Assembly (NCBI GenBank): GCA_017396945.1
Contig: JAFQKI010000009.1
Location: 89,760-153,759 of the forward strand
From: Muribaculaceae bacterium
GTDB lineage: Bacteria; Bacteroidota; Bacteroidia; Bacteroidales; Muribaculaceae
Direction: 5' to 3'
Length of the DNA: 64,000 nt
Shown here: one piece after another, positions 27,721-35,544 of the stretch
Layout of the letters: each line of letters opens with the position of its first letter
Position numbering within the stretch: the first letter of the stretch is position 1
The notes under the pieces: generated by a model
Databases searched by the model: none
Seen by the model: the letters and a program-made list of their open reading frames with translations, nothing else
What the model was told of the DNA's origin: nothing
Translations under genes and position numbers: made by a program

Positions 27721-27963
27721 ATGAAGAATAAAGCGATAATAATACCTTTGGCATTGCTTGCTTATCTTGCCATAATGGTTTATTTCTTTGGTGTGCCTGC
27801 ATATAAAGCAGGGACTATAACTCCTCTCAAATTTTGGGGAGTTATTGGAGGAGTATCTGTTGCGGTTATTGCGTTGCATTTCTCGATAAAACGTCGTGAG
27901 AAATTGCGCAAAGAGCGAGAACAAGATATGCGTGACTCCGATAAAAATATAATGGCTAAATGA
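27721..27963 (+). CDS. Small membrane protein, unknown function
   Basis: An 80-residue protein with two hydrophobic segments (about 5-27 and 38-55) and a highly charged C-terminal tail (KRREKLRKEREQD). Its stop overlaps the start of the next gene in an ATGA junction, so the two are translationally coupled. I do not recognise the family. Confidence 0.7.
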   Translation: MKNKAIIIPLALLAYLAIMVYFFGVPAYKAGTITPLKFWGVIGGVSVAVIALHFSIKRREKLRKEREQDMRDSDKNIMAK

Positions 27964-28883
27964 TGTGTCATTGGTTGACATATATATCTTCTATTTTGTG
28001 TATCACATTGTTGTCGAGTTGTTTTACCGGAATAGAAAGCACACCGCGCATTAATGCTGATGATGTTGATCAAGAAGATCTAAAGTTGACTCCTGAGCAG
28101 ATTTTTCTTGCCGGAATAAAATCCCAATCATTTGGCGAGTGGCAAAGAGGTAAGAGATTTTTTGTCACTAACGATAAACTCATGCTTGTTATGTCGGGTG
28201 CTGATATGACACAAAACAATCTTGCCGGTACAGAAATAATGTATATGTCATGTGATACCGTGCGCTCTATTACCGGTGACTATGCGACAGAACTTTCGTT
28301 CAGTACTTGTGACGGTAAAATATACAATTATCGTATTGATGCGTCTCCCACTCGTTTAGCAGAAAAAGAGTCTGTTTCAATACCTTTTACGATAGAAAAA
28401 TCCATTATTGACACTGTGAGTGAAAAACTTGTTGGGCTGAAGGTGTATATATTGACCCCATCGTGGTATGATCTTGAGGATAAAGCTATAGTTGGTCGGA
28501 AGTTTGTGAAAGTTACAATCGAGTCGGTTGATTATGGTAATGATGTTTACCCGATAAAAGTAACTTTTGTCGATGACAGAGATGTTAAGTCAAGAGTTTA
28601 TATGTCGTTGTCAGATAAAAACTCTGTGCGAGACTTTGCAACCTTGTTTGCTTTTGCCAATCCGCACGATAAATATCCGTCAATTTCAGATGTTACATGG
28701 GAAAATATCATAAATTCACGGGTCGCATTGGATATGACTACCGGAGAATGCCGTTTGGCACTTGGCACACCTAAGGAGGTCGAACGGGTGCCAACCTATG
28801 GCGGGGTACAAGAACGTTGGATTTATGAAAATGGAACCTATCTCATCTTTGAAGATGGGTTGCTTCGTCAATTTAGAAAATAA
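27960..28883 (+). CDS. Predicted lipoprotein, unknown function
   Basis: A 307-residue protein with a type II signal peptide and lipobox LLSSC (Cys about residue 21). The start is the first of two adjacent Met codons in the ATGA overlap with the upstream membrane-protein gene. The mature part is soluble and mixed alpha/beta; near the C-terminus LALGTPKEVERVPTYGGVQERWIYENG resembles the SmpA/OmlA (BamE-like) pattern of outer-membrane lipoproteins, but this is weak. Not recognised otherwise. Confidence 0.72.
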   Translation: MMCHWLTYISSILCITLLSSCFTGIESTPRINADDVDQEDLKLTPEQIFLAGIKSQSFGEWQRGKRFFVTNDKLMLVMSGADMTQNNLAGTEIMYMSCDTVRSITGDYATELSFSTCDGKIYNYRIDASPTRLAEKESVSIPFTIEKSIIDTVSEKLVGLKVYILTPSWYDLEDKAIVGRKFVKVTIESVDYGNDVYPIKVTFVDDRDVKSRVYMSLSDKNSVRDFATLFAFANPHDKYPSISDVTWENIINSRVALDMTTGECRLALGTPKEVERVPTYGGVQERWIYENGTYLIFEDGLLRQFRK

Positions 28884-28938
28884 CAATCCTACAACATTTT
28901 GGTAAATAAACGTGTTATTATGCTAAAAGAGTAAGATT

Positions 28939-29703
28939 ATGAGATTGAAATTTTTAGGCACCGGAACTTCTACAGGTGTGCCACAGATAATGTGTAATTG
29001 CCCGGTTTGTCAGTCTGAGGATATTCATGATAAACGTCTCAGAGCTTCAGTATTATTGACCATTGGGTCTAAAAATCTATTAATAGATTGTGGCCCTGAT
29101 TTTAGAGAGCAGATGCTCAAAAATGGCAGTCCTATGCTTGAGGCATTGTTGATAACTCATAGTCATTATGACCATGTTGGCGGTGTTGATGACTTACGCC
29201 CTTATTGCACTATCGGCGATGGATTCCCTATATATTGTCGTCATGATGTGGCAGAGGATTTACGAGAACGTGTGCCATATTGTTTTGCGGAGCATCCCTA
29301 TCCCGGAGTGCCGGCGTTTAATATCTATGAGATTAACAACAAAGCGTTCAGGATTGGTGACATCGAGGTGTTGCCATTACCTGTGATGCATTACAAATTG
29401 CCTATTGTCGGCTTCCGTATTGGTCGATTGGCTTATATTACCGATGCCAAGACGATAGATGATAGTACAATCGAGTTGATGAAAGGGGTTGACACGCTCG
29501 TGATTAATGCCTTGCGCATTAAGGAGCATATTTCTCACATGAGCCTATTGCAGGCACTTGATGTAATAAAAGAGGTGAAGCCGACGATTGCCTATTTGAC
29601 ACATCTGAGCCATGACATGGGAACTCATAGTGAAGTGTCGCAGCGACTTCCCGAAAATGTGAAAGTTGCTTACGACGGGCTTTCGATATTTATACCGGAT
29701 TAG
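28939..29703 (+). CDS. Metallo-beta-lactamase-fold hydrolase, PhnP-like
   Basis: A 254-residue MBL-fold protein. The metal site HSHYDH (His74, His76, Asp78, His79), a distal Asp in YITDAKT and a late His in YLTHLSHD are present. A CxCxxC near residues 19-24 (CNCPVC) matches the structural zinc site of PhnP. Such enzymes hydrolyse cyclic phosphodiesters; the substrate here is unknown because no phosphonate genes are near. Confidence 0.87.
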   Translation: MRLKFLGTGTSTGVPQIMCNCPVCQSEDIHDKRLRASVLLTIGSKNLLIDCGPDFREQMLKNGSPMLEALLITHSHYDHVGGVDDLRPYCTIGDGFPIYCRHDVAEDLRERVPYCFAEHPYPGVPAFNIYEINNKAFRIGDIEVLPLPVMHYKLPIVGFRIGRLAYITDAKTIDDSTIELMKGVDTLVINALRIKEHISHMSLLQALDVIKEVKPTIAYLTHLSHDMGTHSEVSQRLPENVKVAYDGLSIFIPD

Positions 29704-29716
29704 ACCACAAGCAACA

Positions 29717-29745
29717 AAAAAATCCTCCGATTGGGAGGATTTTTT
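29717..29745. terminator. Bidirectional terminator between hydrolase and ROK kinase genes
   Basis: AAAAAATCCTCC (29717-29728) and GGAGGATTTTTT (29734-29745) form a perfect 12-bp stem with a 5-base loop. A-run and T-run flank both sides, so it can end both convergent genes. Confidence 0.93.
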
Positions 29746-29764
29746 GTTGGTGTGTATAGGGTTG

Positions 29765-30736
29765 TTATTTTGCGATAGGTTTTGCTTCCCAACCGAGAGC
29801 ACTTGCTCCAAGCACAGCGGCATCGGCTTCTTTGAGTTCTGAGAGGAGAATGCGCACTTTACCTTTGAAGATGCCCATCATGTTTTTCTCCATTGAGTTG
29901 CGCAATGGTTTGAGCAACAAGTCACCTGATTTGGCTAAACCGCCAAACAAGATAATAGCTTCGGGAGATGAGAATACTGTGAAGTCGGCAAATGCTTCAC
30001 CAAGGAGATTGCCTGTAAATTCAAATACATCTTGAGCCAACTTGTCGCCTGCTACAGCTGCGTCATATACATCTTTGGATGTGATATCTTCGGTGGGGAT
30101 ATTGCGAAGAAGAGACTCATCGGTGCGAGCTTCAAGAAATTCGCGAGCAGTGCGGGCAACACCTGTAGCCGAGCAGTATGCTTCGAGGCAACCTGTGCGA
30201 CCGCAACCACACAAACGACCATTGTTGCGTTTCATGATTACGTGACCAAGTTCCCCGGCAAATCCGTCGTGACCATACACGAGTTGACCATTAATCACAA
30301 TGCCGCTACCAACGCCTGTGCCGAGAGTAATCATTATGAAATCTTTTAATCCGCGTGCAGCGCCGTATGTCATTTCACCGATAGCGGCGGCATTGGCATC
30401 GTTGGTGATTGCTACCGGAATGCCAAATTTTTCACTTACAATCTGAGCCAATGGTATTGGGGTAGGCCAAGGGAGATTTACGCCGTCTTCAATGATACCG
30501 GTGAAATAGTTGGCATTTGGAGCGCCGATACCTATACCATGAATTTTGTCAACCGCATCATTTAAATCAAGCAGACGCATAATCTCGGTATAAAGCTCAT
30601 CAATATAGTCGTTGATGTTATTGTGTTTTTGTGTTTTGATTGCTGAACTTGCCAATACGACACCTCTTGCGTCAACAATTCCGAAAACAGTGTTGGTACC
30701 ACCTATATCGATACCAAGAACATAGGGCTTACTCAT
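29765..30736 (-). CDS. ROK-family sugar kinase (glucokinase-like)
   Basis: A 323-residue ROK kinase. The N-terminal phosphate motif is GIDIGGTNTVFGIVD, the central ATP/sugar motif is ITLGTGVGSGIV, and the zinc motif is CGCGRTGCLEAY preceded by GELGHV, whose His and Glu contact sugar and zinc. Length and full ROK signature favour a glucose or N-acetylhexosamine kinase; no DNA-binding domain is present, so it is not a ROK repressor. It is monocistronic, with its own -7 element and a shared terminator. Confidence 0.9.
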   Translation of the reverse strand: MSKPYVLGIDIGGTNTVFGIVDARGVVLASSAIKTQKHNNINDYIDELYTEIMRLLDLNDAVDKIHGIGIGAPNANYFTGIIEDGVNLPWPTPIPLAQIVSEKFGIPVAITNDANAAAIGEMTYGAARGLKDFIMITLGTGVGSGIVINGQLVYGHDGFAGELGHVIMKRNNGRLCGCGRTGCLEAYCSATGVARTAREFLEARTDESLLRNIPTEDITSKDVYDAAVAGDKLAQDVFEFTGNLLGEAFADFTVFSSPEAIILFGGLAKSGDLLLKPLRNSMEKNMMGIFKGKVRILLSELKEADAAVLGASALGWEAKPIAK

Positions 30737-30784
30737 AATTCTTTTTTATTTTTAATGGTAATAGAAATTTATTTTTTAACATCA

Positions 30785-30792
30785 CAAAGTTA
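30785..30792 (-). promoter_or_regulatory. -7 promoter element of the ROK kinase gene
   Basis: On the minus strand the element is TAACTTTG, 48 bases upstream of the start codon. The -33 region was not clear. Confidence 0.5.
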
Positions 30793-30929
30793 TAACTATT
30801 TCCTAAACTTAGGAACACTTTTACCACAAAAAAGTTATATCTCCGGTCTTAAAAATCAAAAATTCAACTCTTTCACCATGCAACCGCCTTTGTAAAATAT
30901 AGTAGAAAAGGGCTATCGCGTAAGGTTTT

Positions 30930-31135
30930 ATCATTCATCGCTCAGGGGCAACGTCCCATGCCGAAGGCATGAAGTGTTGCATATTAACCGGTCGTAAGTG
31001 AACGATAGTGAACGCCACGACCGGAGAACCACAACAAAAACCGGCATTTAAAGAATGCCATTTCGGTATAGGGAATGTGGTGCGAATTAACACCCACAAT
31101 CCCGCATTGTTGAAATCTCCTATCGGGCATTGTGC
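30930..31135 (+). repeat. Structured non-coding block with stacked hairpins (possible dispersed repeat)
   Basis: This gene-free region holds four stems in a row: CATGCC/GGCATG (30957-30971, 3-base loop), CCGGTCGT/ACGACCGG (30988-30995 with 31017-31024), GGCATT/AATGCC (31043-31059) and GGGAATGTGG/CCACAATCCC (31071-31080 with 31094-31103, one A-A mismatch). It is richer in GC than the surrounding intergenic DNA. It may be a mobile palindromic repeat or a structured RNA leading into the lipoprotein gene. A 94-codon frame crosses it but shows no protein-like character. Confidence 0.5.
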
Positions 31136-31257
31136 AAAGCGATTTGGTTTTGATGAGTTCTGCGAGTTTTGTGGTTTTAGGCGAGAAACGCGTGAAAGAA
31201 ATCGCAATTTGGAGCGTTTTTTGCGGATTGTGGTGAAAAAATCATCGGATTTGGTCG

Positions 31258-31285
31258 TTGAGTTTGTGGAAATAAACTATTTTTG
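31258..31285 (+). promoter_or_regulatory. Promoter of the variable-type lipoprotein gene
   Basis: TTG at 31258-31260, 17-base spacer and TATTTTTG at 31278-31285. The leader to the ATG is about 35 bases. It starts downstream of the structured block. Confidence 0.6.
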
Positions 31286-31324
31286 CAGATAGCAAATAAA
31301 TCACAAATTAAAAACAAATAAGAA

Positions 31325-32059
31325 ATGAGACGGATTGTTTATTATATGATAGCGGCGTTGCCGTTAATCTCATGCGGTTCAAAATCGAGTGACAACTATG
31401 AAGATGATGATGACAGCGCGACAACAGAAGACGCTTCGTCATCATGGCTTGGTGATAAAGAGTGTGCCGATGTTCCTGGTGCTGTTGATTTGGGTTTGAG
31501 TGTTTTGTGGGCAAACCGCAATGTCGGGGCGTCTTCCCCAAGTGATTACGGAGGTTATTACGCCTGGGGCGAGACTTCTACCAAGAGAGATTACAGATGG
31601 GATACTTACCAATACTTCCACGACCAAGACGGCAATGGTGTGCCTTTTGATTCAAATTGGAATATCCAAACCAACGAGTTGGCCAACATCGGTTCCAATA
31701 TCGCCGGCACAGGTTGTGATGTAGCTCGTCAGGCCTGGGGTGGCGGATGGAAGCTACCTACCAAGGCGCAGTGGGGGGAACTCAAAAATAGATGCACATG
31801 GACATGGACTACAGAGGGTGGTCATAGCGGTTATAAGGTTACGGGCCCAAATGGTAACTCAATCTTCTTGCCCGCTGCGGGCTACCGCTACGGTACGTCG
31901 TCTTACAGCGTGGGCAGCTACGGCTACTACTGGAGTGCTACGCTCAACGAGAGCAGTACCCACTACGCCTGGAACTTGTACTTCGATAGTGGCGGTCATT
32001 ACATGTACGACGACTACCGCAGCCACGGTCACACGGTGCGTCCGGTCACAGAAAAATAA
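31325..32059 (+). CDS. Lipoprotein with FISUMP/C-type-lectin-like domain; possible DGR target
   Basis: A 244-residue predicted surface lipoprotein: signal peptide with lipobox LISC (Cys17), an acidic linker (about 22-40) and a domain starting VDLGLSVLWANRNVGASSP and ending HTVRPVTEK. This is the Fibrobacter succinogenes major paralogous domain type, a C-type-lectin-like fold. In the last 120 bases most variable-looking codons are TAC, CAC, GAC, AGC, AAC or CGC, the set expected if AAC codons of a template were mutated at adenines, as in diversity-generating retroelements. An 8-bp GC-rich hairpin lies just after the stop. No reverse transcriptase is in the window, so the DGR reading is inference. 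The 3' half is richer in GC than the 5' half. Confidence 0.78.
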   Translation: MRRIVYYMIAALPLISCGSKSSDNYEDDDDSATTEDASSSWLGDKECADVPGAVDLGLSVLWANRNVGASSPSDYGGYYAWGETSTKRDYRWDTYQYFHDQDGNGVPFDSNWNIQTNELANIGSNIAGTGCDVARQAWGGGWKLPTKAQWGELKNRCTWTWTTEGGHSGYKVTGPNGNSIFLPAAGYRYGTSSYSVGSYGYYWSATLNESSTHYAWNLYFDSGGHYMYDDYRSHGHTVRPVTEK

Positions 32060-32065
32060 GCGGAG

Positions 32066-32091
32066 CAGGCCGGAGCTTGTCTCCCGGCCTG
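32066..32091 (+). repeat. GC-rich hairpin directly after the lipoprotein stop codon
   Basis: CAGGCCGG (32066-32073) and CCGGCCTG (32084-32091) form a perfect 8-bp stem with a 10-base loop. There is no T tract, so it is a poor intrinsic terminator. Known DGR targets need a GC-rich hairpin just downstream of the variable repeat, which makes the position notable. Confidence 0.7.
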
Positions 32092-32144
32092 TCGCAGCGT
32101 TTGAGGGAGACCGACGTCCTCGTTCGGGCTCCCGCCCTTAAGGA

Positions 32145-32202
32145 GGTCGCATAAATAGCGACCGACCTATTTTTGCGGCCGCCCTGAGTGGTCGCAAAAA
32201 AA
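32145..32202 (+). terminator. Tandem hairpins, terminator-like, after the lipoprotein gene
   Basis: First hairpin: GGTCGC (32145-32150) with GCGACC (32158-32163). Second: TTTTTGCGGCC (32170-32180) with GGTCGCAAAAA (32190-32200) with one G-T pair, flanked by T and A runs on both strands. The second could end transcription in either direction. Confidence 0.55.
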
Positions 32203-32259
32203 GTTTCGACGTCCCCCCCACAAAGTTAGTGAGAATGTTTTGCGAAGCAATACTTAACT

Positions 32260-32296
32260 CAAAACCGTGTTTTGCCAACGGCAAAACACGGTTTTG
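32260..32296. repeat. Perfect 17-bp inverted repeat with 3-base loop
   Basis: CAAAACCGTGTTTTGCC (32260-32276), loop AAC, then its exact reverse complement (32280-32296). No T tract follows and no gene is nearby. It shares the loop-proximal TTTGCC/GGCAAA arms with the palindrome at 32372-32399, suggesting a family of elements. Confidence 0.9.
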
Positions 32297-32371
32297 ATAG
32301 TCATAAAAGGTTGTGTTTCTGAAAGAAACATTAATCAATCTATTCAGATTGACAGCTATAGTTCTCCTTTA

Positions 32372-32399
32372 CCGGGGTTTGCCTATAGGCAAACCCCGG
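32372..32399. repeat. Perfect 28-bp palindrome
   Basis: CCGGGGTTTGCCTA followed directly by its reverse complement (32386-32399). It lies 76 bases after the 17-bp inverted repeat and 100 bases beyond the 3' end of the glycosidase gene, probably too far for a simple terminator of that gene. The rest of the 32203-32498 gap is AT-rich and I see no gene in it. Confidence 0.9.
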
Positions 32400-32498
32400 C
32401 TACCGATAAACCATTGTTTCACAATGCCGTTTGTGGATAATCGTTGTTATATCTAATAAAACTATTAACGGATCGTCTAAAATAAATATAACGCTTGT

Positions 32499-34193
32499 TT
32501 ATCGGATAAATTTGTGGGTTGTCGTTGTTCCGTCGCAGTAGATGATGCGGGCGATATACATTCCTTTTGAGAAGTCGCTACAGTTAATCGAAACTTCAGG
32601 GACGTTGAATTGGGCGTGTCTTAAATTCGCTCCGGAGATTGAGTATATATCAACTTGTTTTACCGATTTGTTGCCGGTAATGGTCAAAATATCGTGGGCA
32701 TAGCAAATTTGAAAGTGCGTCACAATGTTGTCGATGCTATTTGTTTCGCTTATCGCCGGTGCGCTTTCGTAATAGTTTTTGTCAAATGTGGTTACGGCAA
32801 AGCGAAGATTGGGATCTGTTGAGCTATAAGTAAACTCATTATCTTTTACGATGTGGGCGGCGACGGTCTGTAGATCGTTGATGTCAACATTTGTGCCGTC
32901 GCATAGATAAACAGAATAATATCTTATCGGGGTAGATAATTCATCAAGCATTGGGGAGTCCCAAGTGATGTGGTATTGTCCGTCGGTATATTCTTGCTTT
33001 ACATTGAGTGGCGAATTTGGATAGGTGATGCCGTTATATTCCATCGGGACGATATGAGCGGGGTATTTGAAATAGTTATTTTGAAGTGCATCATATAAAT
33101 CGGCGATTTTTGTCTCGCTCTCGTCGATAACGTGGTCGGCGCGGAAGAAGCATACTCCCGAAGTGCCATTTTGATTGCGTATTTTCTCTATTTGGTCGGT
33201 GACAACTTCGACTTCCCAATCGTTGGAGCCGTCAACCATTTTGTAGGGAGCAAGACCTATGACGAGTTGACGACCGGCGCAATTGGTTACCCATGTTACC
33301 ATGTTTGGTGAGAAACCATAGTTTTCGTTCCAATACATTTGGGGGATTAATAAGTCATGGTTGCCTGATTGCATCCATTGGCAAGCGTCTTGATAAACAC
33401 TTCCGTAGGCTGTCATGTTGCCATAGCCCTGAACATTTTTGTATGTGCCGATGGGAGCTGCGCCAACTTTGATGTCGGGGTTGATGCTTTTTGCCATTTC
33501 ATAAAATTCGGCAATAAATGTGTTGATGTTTTGACGGCGCCAGTCGGCTTTTGGGAGTCCTTCGGGGTTGTATGCAGCGTACGAATCAGCGTCATCAAAA
33601 TCAGAACCGGGATAACGGGTGTAGTCAAAATTCACACCATCATAATCATAATTTGTGATGAGTTCGCGGTAAACATCCAATAAGTATTGACGAGTCTCAG
33701 GAAGTCCAGGATCGAGATATAGCGCATTGTTATAGGTTACACATAGTTCGGGATGGGTTGTGTAGGGGTGCTTAACGCTATTATTTTTGTAGCGATTGGC
33801 GTCGGAGGTTGTCCCGATGCGATAGGGGACAATCCAAGCGTGGCACTCAATGTTGCGCTTGTGGCACTCGTCGATAACAAATCGGCTCACATCATAAGAC
33901 AATCCTTTTGCTCCGTCGCCGGTAATGTAGCGCATGGCGGGTTGCATTGTTGAAACCCATGCGACATCTCCTTTTACTTGAGCTTGAAAAATGATTGTGT
34001 TGAAATTGGCGGCTGCAAGGCGGTCAAGAATATCGACGAGTAATTCTTTTTGTTTAGCTTCATCATATTTCCCTTTGGGCCAATCAGAGCCGCTATTGGT
34101 CGTGAGCCACACAGCTCTAACTTCATGTTTTGGTTGGGCTGACATTGTTAATGCGCTTAACATTGTCACAACGATTAAAAATAATTTCTTCAT
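32499..34193 (-). CDS. Secreted family-10-like glycosyl hydrolase (GHL10) with type IX sorting domain
   Basis: A 564-residue secreted enzyme. A signal peptide (MKKLFLIVVTMLSALTMSAQ) precedes a GHL10/DUF187 TIM-barrel-like domain (about 24-400; EVRAVWLTTNSGSDWPKG, GVNFDYTRYPGSDF, LIPQMYWNENYGF), a fibronectin-like region and a C-terminal domain (about 495-564) with VDIYSISGANLRHAQF and GMYIARIIY, the type IX (Por) sorting pattern. It is probably exported to the cell surface to cut a glycan; the family includes peptidoglycan- and polysaccharide-acting members. Monocistronic, and flanked by palindromes on one side and a pseudogene on the other. Confidence 0.88.
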   Translation of the reverse strand: MKKLFLIVVTMLSALTMSAQPKHEVRAVWLTTNSGSDWPKGKYDEAKQKELLVDILDRLAAANFNTIIFQAQVKGDVAWVSTMQPAMRYITGDGAKGLSYDVSRFVIDECHKRNIECHAWIVPYRIGTTSDANRYKNNSVKHPYTTHPELCVTYNNALYLDPGLPETRQYLLDVYRELITNYDYDGVNFDYTRYPGSDFDDADSYAAYNPEGLPKADWRRQNINTFIAEFYEMAKSINPDIKVGAAPIGTYKNVQGYGNMTAYGSVYQDACQWMQSGNHDLLIPQMYWNENYGFSPNMVTWVTNCAGRQLVIGLAPYKMVDGSNDWEVEVVTDQIEKIRNQNGTSGVCFFRADHVIDESETKIADLYDALQNNYFKYPAHIVPMEYNGITYPNSPLNVKQEYTDGQYHITWDSPMLDELSTPIRYYSVYLCDGTNVDINDLQTVAAHIVKDNEFTYSSTDPNLRFAVTTFDKNYYESAPAISETNSIDNIVTHFQICYAHDILTITGNKSVKQVDIYSISGANLRHAQFNVPEVSINCSDFSKGMYIARIIYCDGTTTTHKFIR

Positions 34194-34204
34194 ATAATGA
34201 GTAT

Positions 34205-34449
34205 TTAGTTGTTTTGTTCATAATAATAAGAATAGTCAATGCCTTTCATGAACATTTCACGGTCATTGATTTGATAAGTCAAAGCATTTGTGATTAACTT
34301 CCGAATTTTTGCCGGGTTTACCGGACTCAAACGCATTGCCTCCATACAGAAAACAACCAACGATTGCCATTATAGTCCCAAATCGCGCGAACATCTTTAT
34401 CATTAAAGAAGCGTATGGATATTTTTTGTTGTGGGTTGTTCTCGTTCAT
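34205..34449 (-). pseudogene. Decayed phage antirepressor (BRO-N-like) fragment and a second short frame
   Basis: On the minus strand from 34449 a 40-residue frame reads MNENNPQQKISIRFFNDKDV then AIWDYNGNRWLFSV before a stop at 34327. Its KDVRAxWD...W.FSV pattern is the start of BRO-N/antirepressor-like proteins, which normally run over 100 residues. A second 46-residue frame (34345 to 34205, +1 shifted) includes NPAKIRKLITNALTYQINDR and could be the tail of the same or another gene after deletion. It lies directly upstream of the glycosidase start (34193). Homology is from memory; a small intact gene for the second frame cannot be excluded. Confidence 0.5.
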
Positions 34450-34521
34450 TAATGGATGATTTTATTGGTTGTCTTGACAAAGATAGAGATAATCACAAAT
34501 ATATTCAAGTCAATAAAAAAG

Positions 34522-34556
34522 AAAAGTTGCAAATATCAAGGTATTCGCAACTTTTT
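34522..34556. terminator. Terminator downstream of DUF3127 gene
   Basis: AAAAGTTGC (34522-34530) pairs with GCAACTTTT (34547-34555). On the minus strand it ends in a T-rich run, fitting termination of the DUF3127 gene that stops at 34581. Confidence 0.8.
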
Positions 34557-34580
34557 ATGGTGTTATAATTTGATGCTCAA

Positions 34581-34949
34581 TTAGAATGGAAGATCATCAC
34601 TTTCATCGGCAACGATTGCCGGTGGAGGTGGTAACATGTCGCCAACAGGAGCCATTGTCGGTTGCGCCATCGGTGTGGTTGCATCAGCTTTTTCGGCTTT
34701 CCAGCCACGAATGCTTGTGAACCAACGTCCGTTGTACTCGCGACTGTCGATGTCAAAACTGAGGGTAATCACATCTCCTACATTTAGGGGATATTGGTCG
34801 GCTCTCTCTCCAAAAAAGTCGAAATGTATTTTTTTAGGATATGTTTCTTGAGTTTCAAGAACGTATTCTTTCTTTTTCCAATTGTTGCCGGCTTTAGATA
34901 CGCCTGCTTGTTCGGGTAGGGCAACGATGATTTTTCCTTTTACTTCCAT
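34581..34949 (-). CDS. DUF3127 protein (OB-fold, ssDNA-binding-like)
   Basis: A 122-residue protein matching DUF3127, a Bacteroidetes family with predicted OB fold. The core is VKGKIIVALPEQ, then KKEYVLETQETYPKKI and GDVITLSFDIDSREY, ending in GRWFTSIRGWKAEK. A Pro/Ala/Met-rich linker leads to an acidic DESDDLPF tip like the C-terminal tail of SSB. By analogy it could bind nucleic acid and recruit partners, but this is untested inference. A -7 element lies 28 bases upstream. Confidence 0.85.
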   Translation of the reverse strand: MEVKGKIIVALPEQAGVSKAGNNWKKKEYVLETQETYPKKIHFDFFGERADQYPLNVGDVITLSFDIDSREYNGRWFTSIRGWKAEKADATTPMAQPTMAPVGDMLPPPPAIVADESDDLPF

Positions 34950-34977
34950 TATGAATGTTATTATAAATTATTTACCA

Positions 34978-34985
34978 CAAAATTA
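34978..34985 (-). promoter_or_regulatory. -7 promoter element of the DUF3127 gene
   Basis: Minus-strand TAATTTTG, exact TAnnTTTG. The -33 element is unclear. Confidence 0.45.
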
Positions 34986-35037
34986 ATACAAATGATTTTA
35001 TTCATCAAAATTTTATCATATAAACTTATTAACAGAA

Positions 35038-35068
35038 TTGTCGTTATGCAATAAAATAGTTAACTTTA
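35038..35068 (+). promoter_or_regulatory. Promoter of the DUF695 gene
   Basis: TTG at 35038-35040, 20-base spacer and TAACTTTA at 35061-35068 (last base off consensus). It shows that the ATG at 35092, not the earlier in-frame start at 35038, begins translation. Confidence 0.65.
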
Positions 35069-35091
35069 CGCCCATAAAAGAAAAATTATTT

Positions 35092-35532
35092 ATGGCAAAA
35101 GAAAAAGATTGGTGGACCTCTCCTACAGAAAGTGAAAACGGACGATTAATCATGGTGACAGGACGCCGTGATGTTGAAAAATTTCGTGATAATTCTCGTT
35201 TTAACATCAGAGTAGAGGTTACTTGGAAATATAATGGAGATGCGTCGGGAATGCCCGACGTGGCGACATCGACATTGATGAGCGAAGTGCAAGACGCGCT
35301 CGAAGCGGTGTTTGAAAAAGATCCTGTTGCCGTTCTCACCGGGATATATACCGGTGATGATGAACGCAATTGGGTATTTTACACATTAAGCACTCATATT
35401 TTTGGACGCAAATTGAATGAGGCCTTAAGTGACTTTGAATTGTTGCCGATAACAATTTATGCCGAGAATGATGCCGATTGGGCTGAATATGCCGAGATGA
35501 AAGAATTATCGGAAATCACTCCCGGAGAATAA
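35092..35532 (+). CDS. DUF695-domain protein
   Basis: A 146-residue soluble protein starting MAKEKDWWTSPTESENGRLI, which fits the DUF695 pattern; the second half (RNWVFYTLSTHIFGRKLNEAL) is also typical. No catalytic motif stands out and the family has no assigned function. It is followed after 12 bases by a small membrane-protein gene, probably co-transcribed. Confidence 0.8.
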   Translation: MAKEKDWWTSPTESENGRLIMVTGRRDVEKFRDNSRFNIRVEVTWKYNGDASGMPDVATSTLMSEVQDALEAVFEKDPVAVLTGIYTGDDERNWVFYTLSTHIFGRKLNEALSDFELLPITIYAENDADWAEYAEMKELSEITPGE

Positions 35533-35544
35533 TAACAAATATAT

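Noticed and set aside
30032-30349. Long frames antisense to the ROK kinase gene
   Set aside because: The kinase on the minus strand has full motifs; these frames are shadows.
31008-31292. 94-codon plus-strand frame across the hairpin block
   Set aside because: It runs through several hairpins and across the promoter of the next gene, so it would not be a sensible transcript. Composition is repeat-like.
32066-32202. CRISPR or tandem repeat array in the GC-rich region
   Set aside because: Short motifs such as GGTCGC recur because of hairpin arms; there is no regular repeat-spacer pattern.
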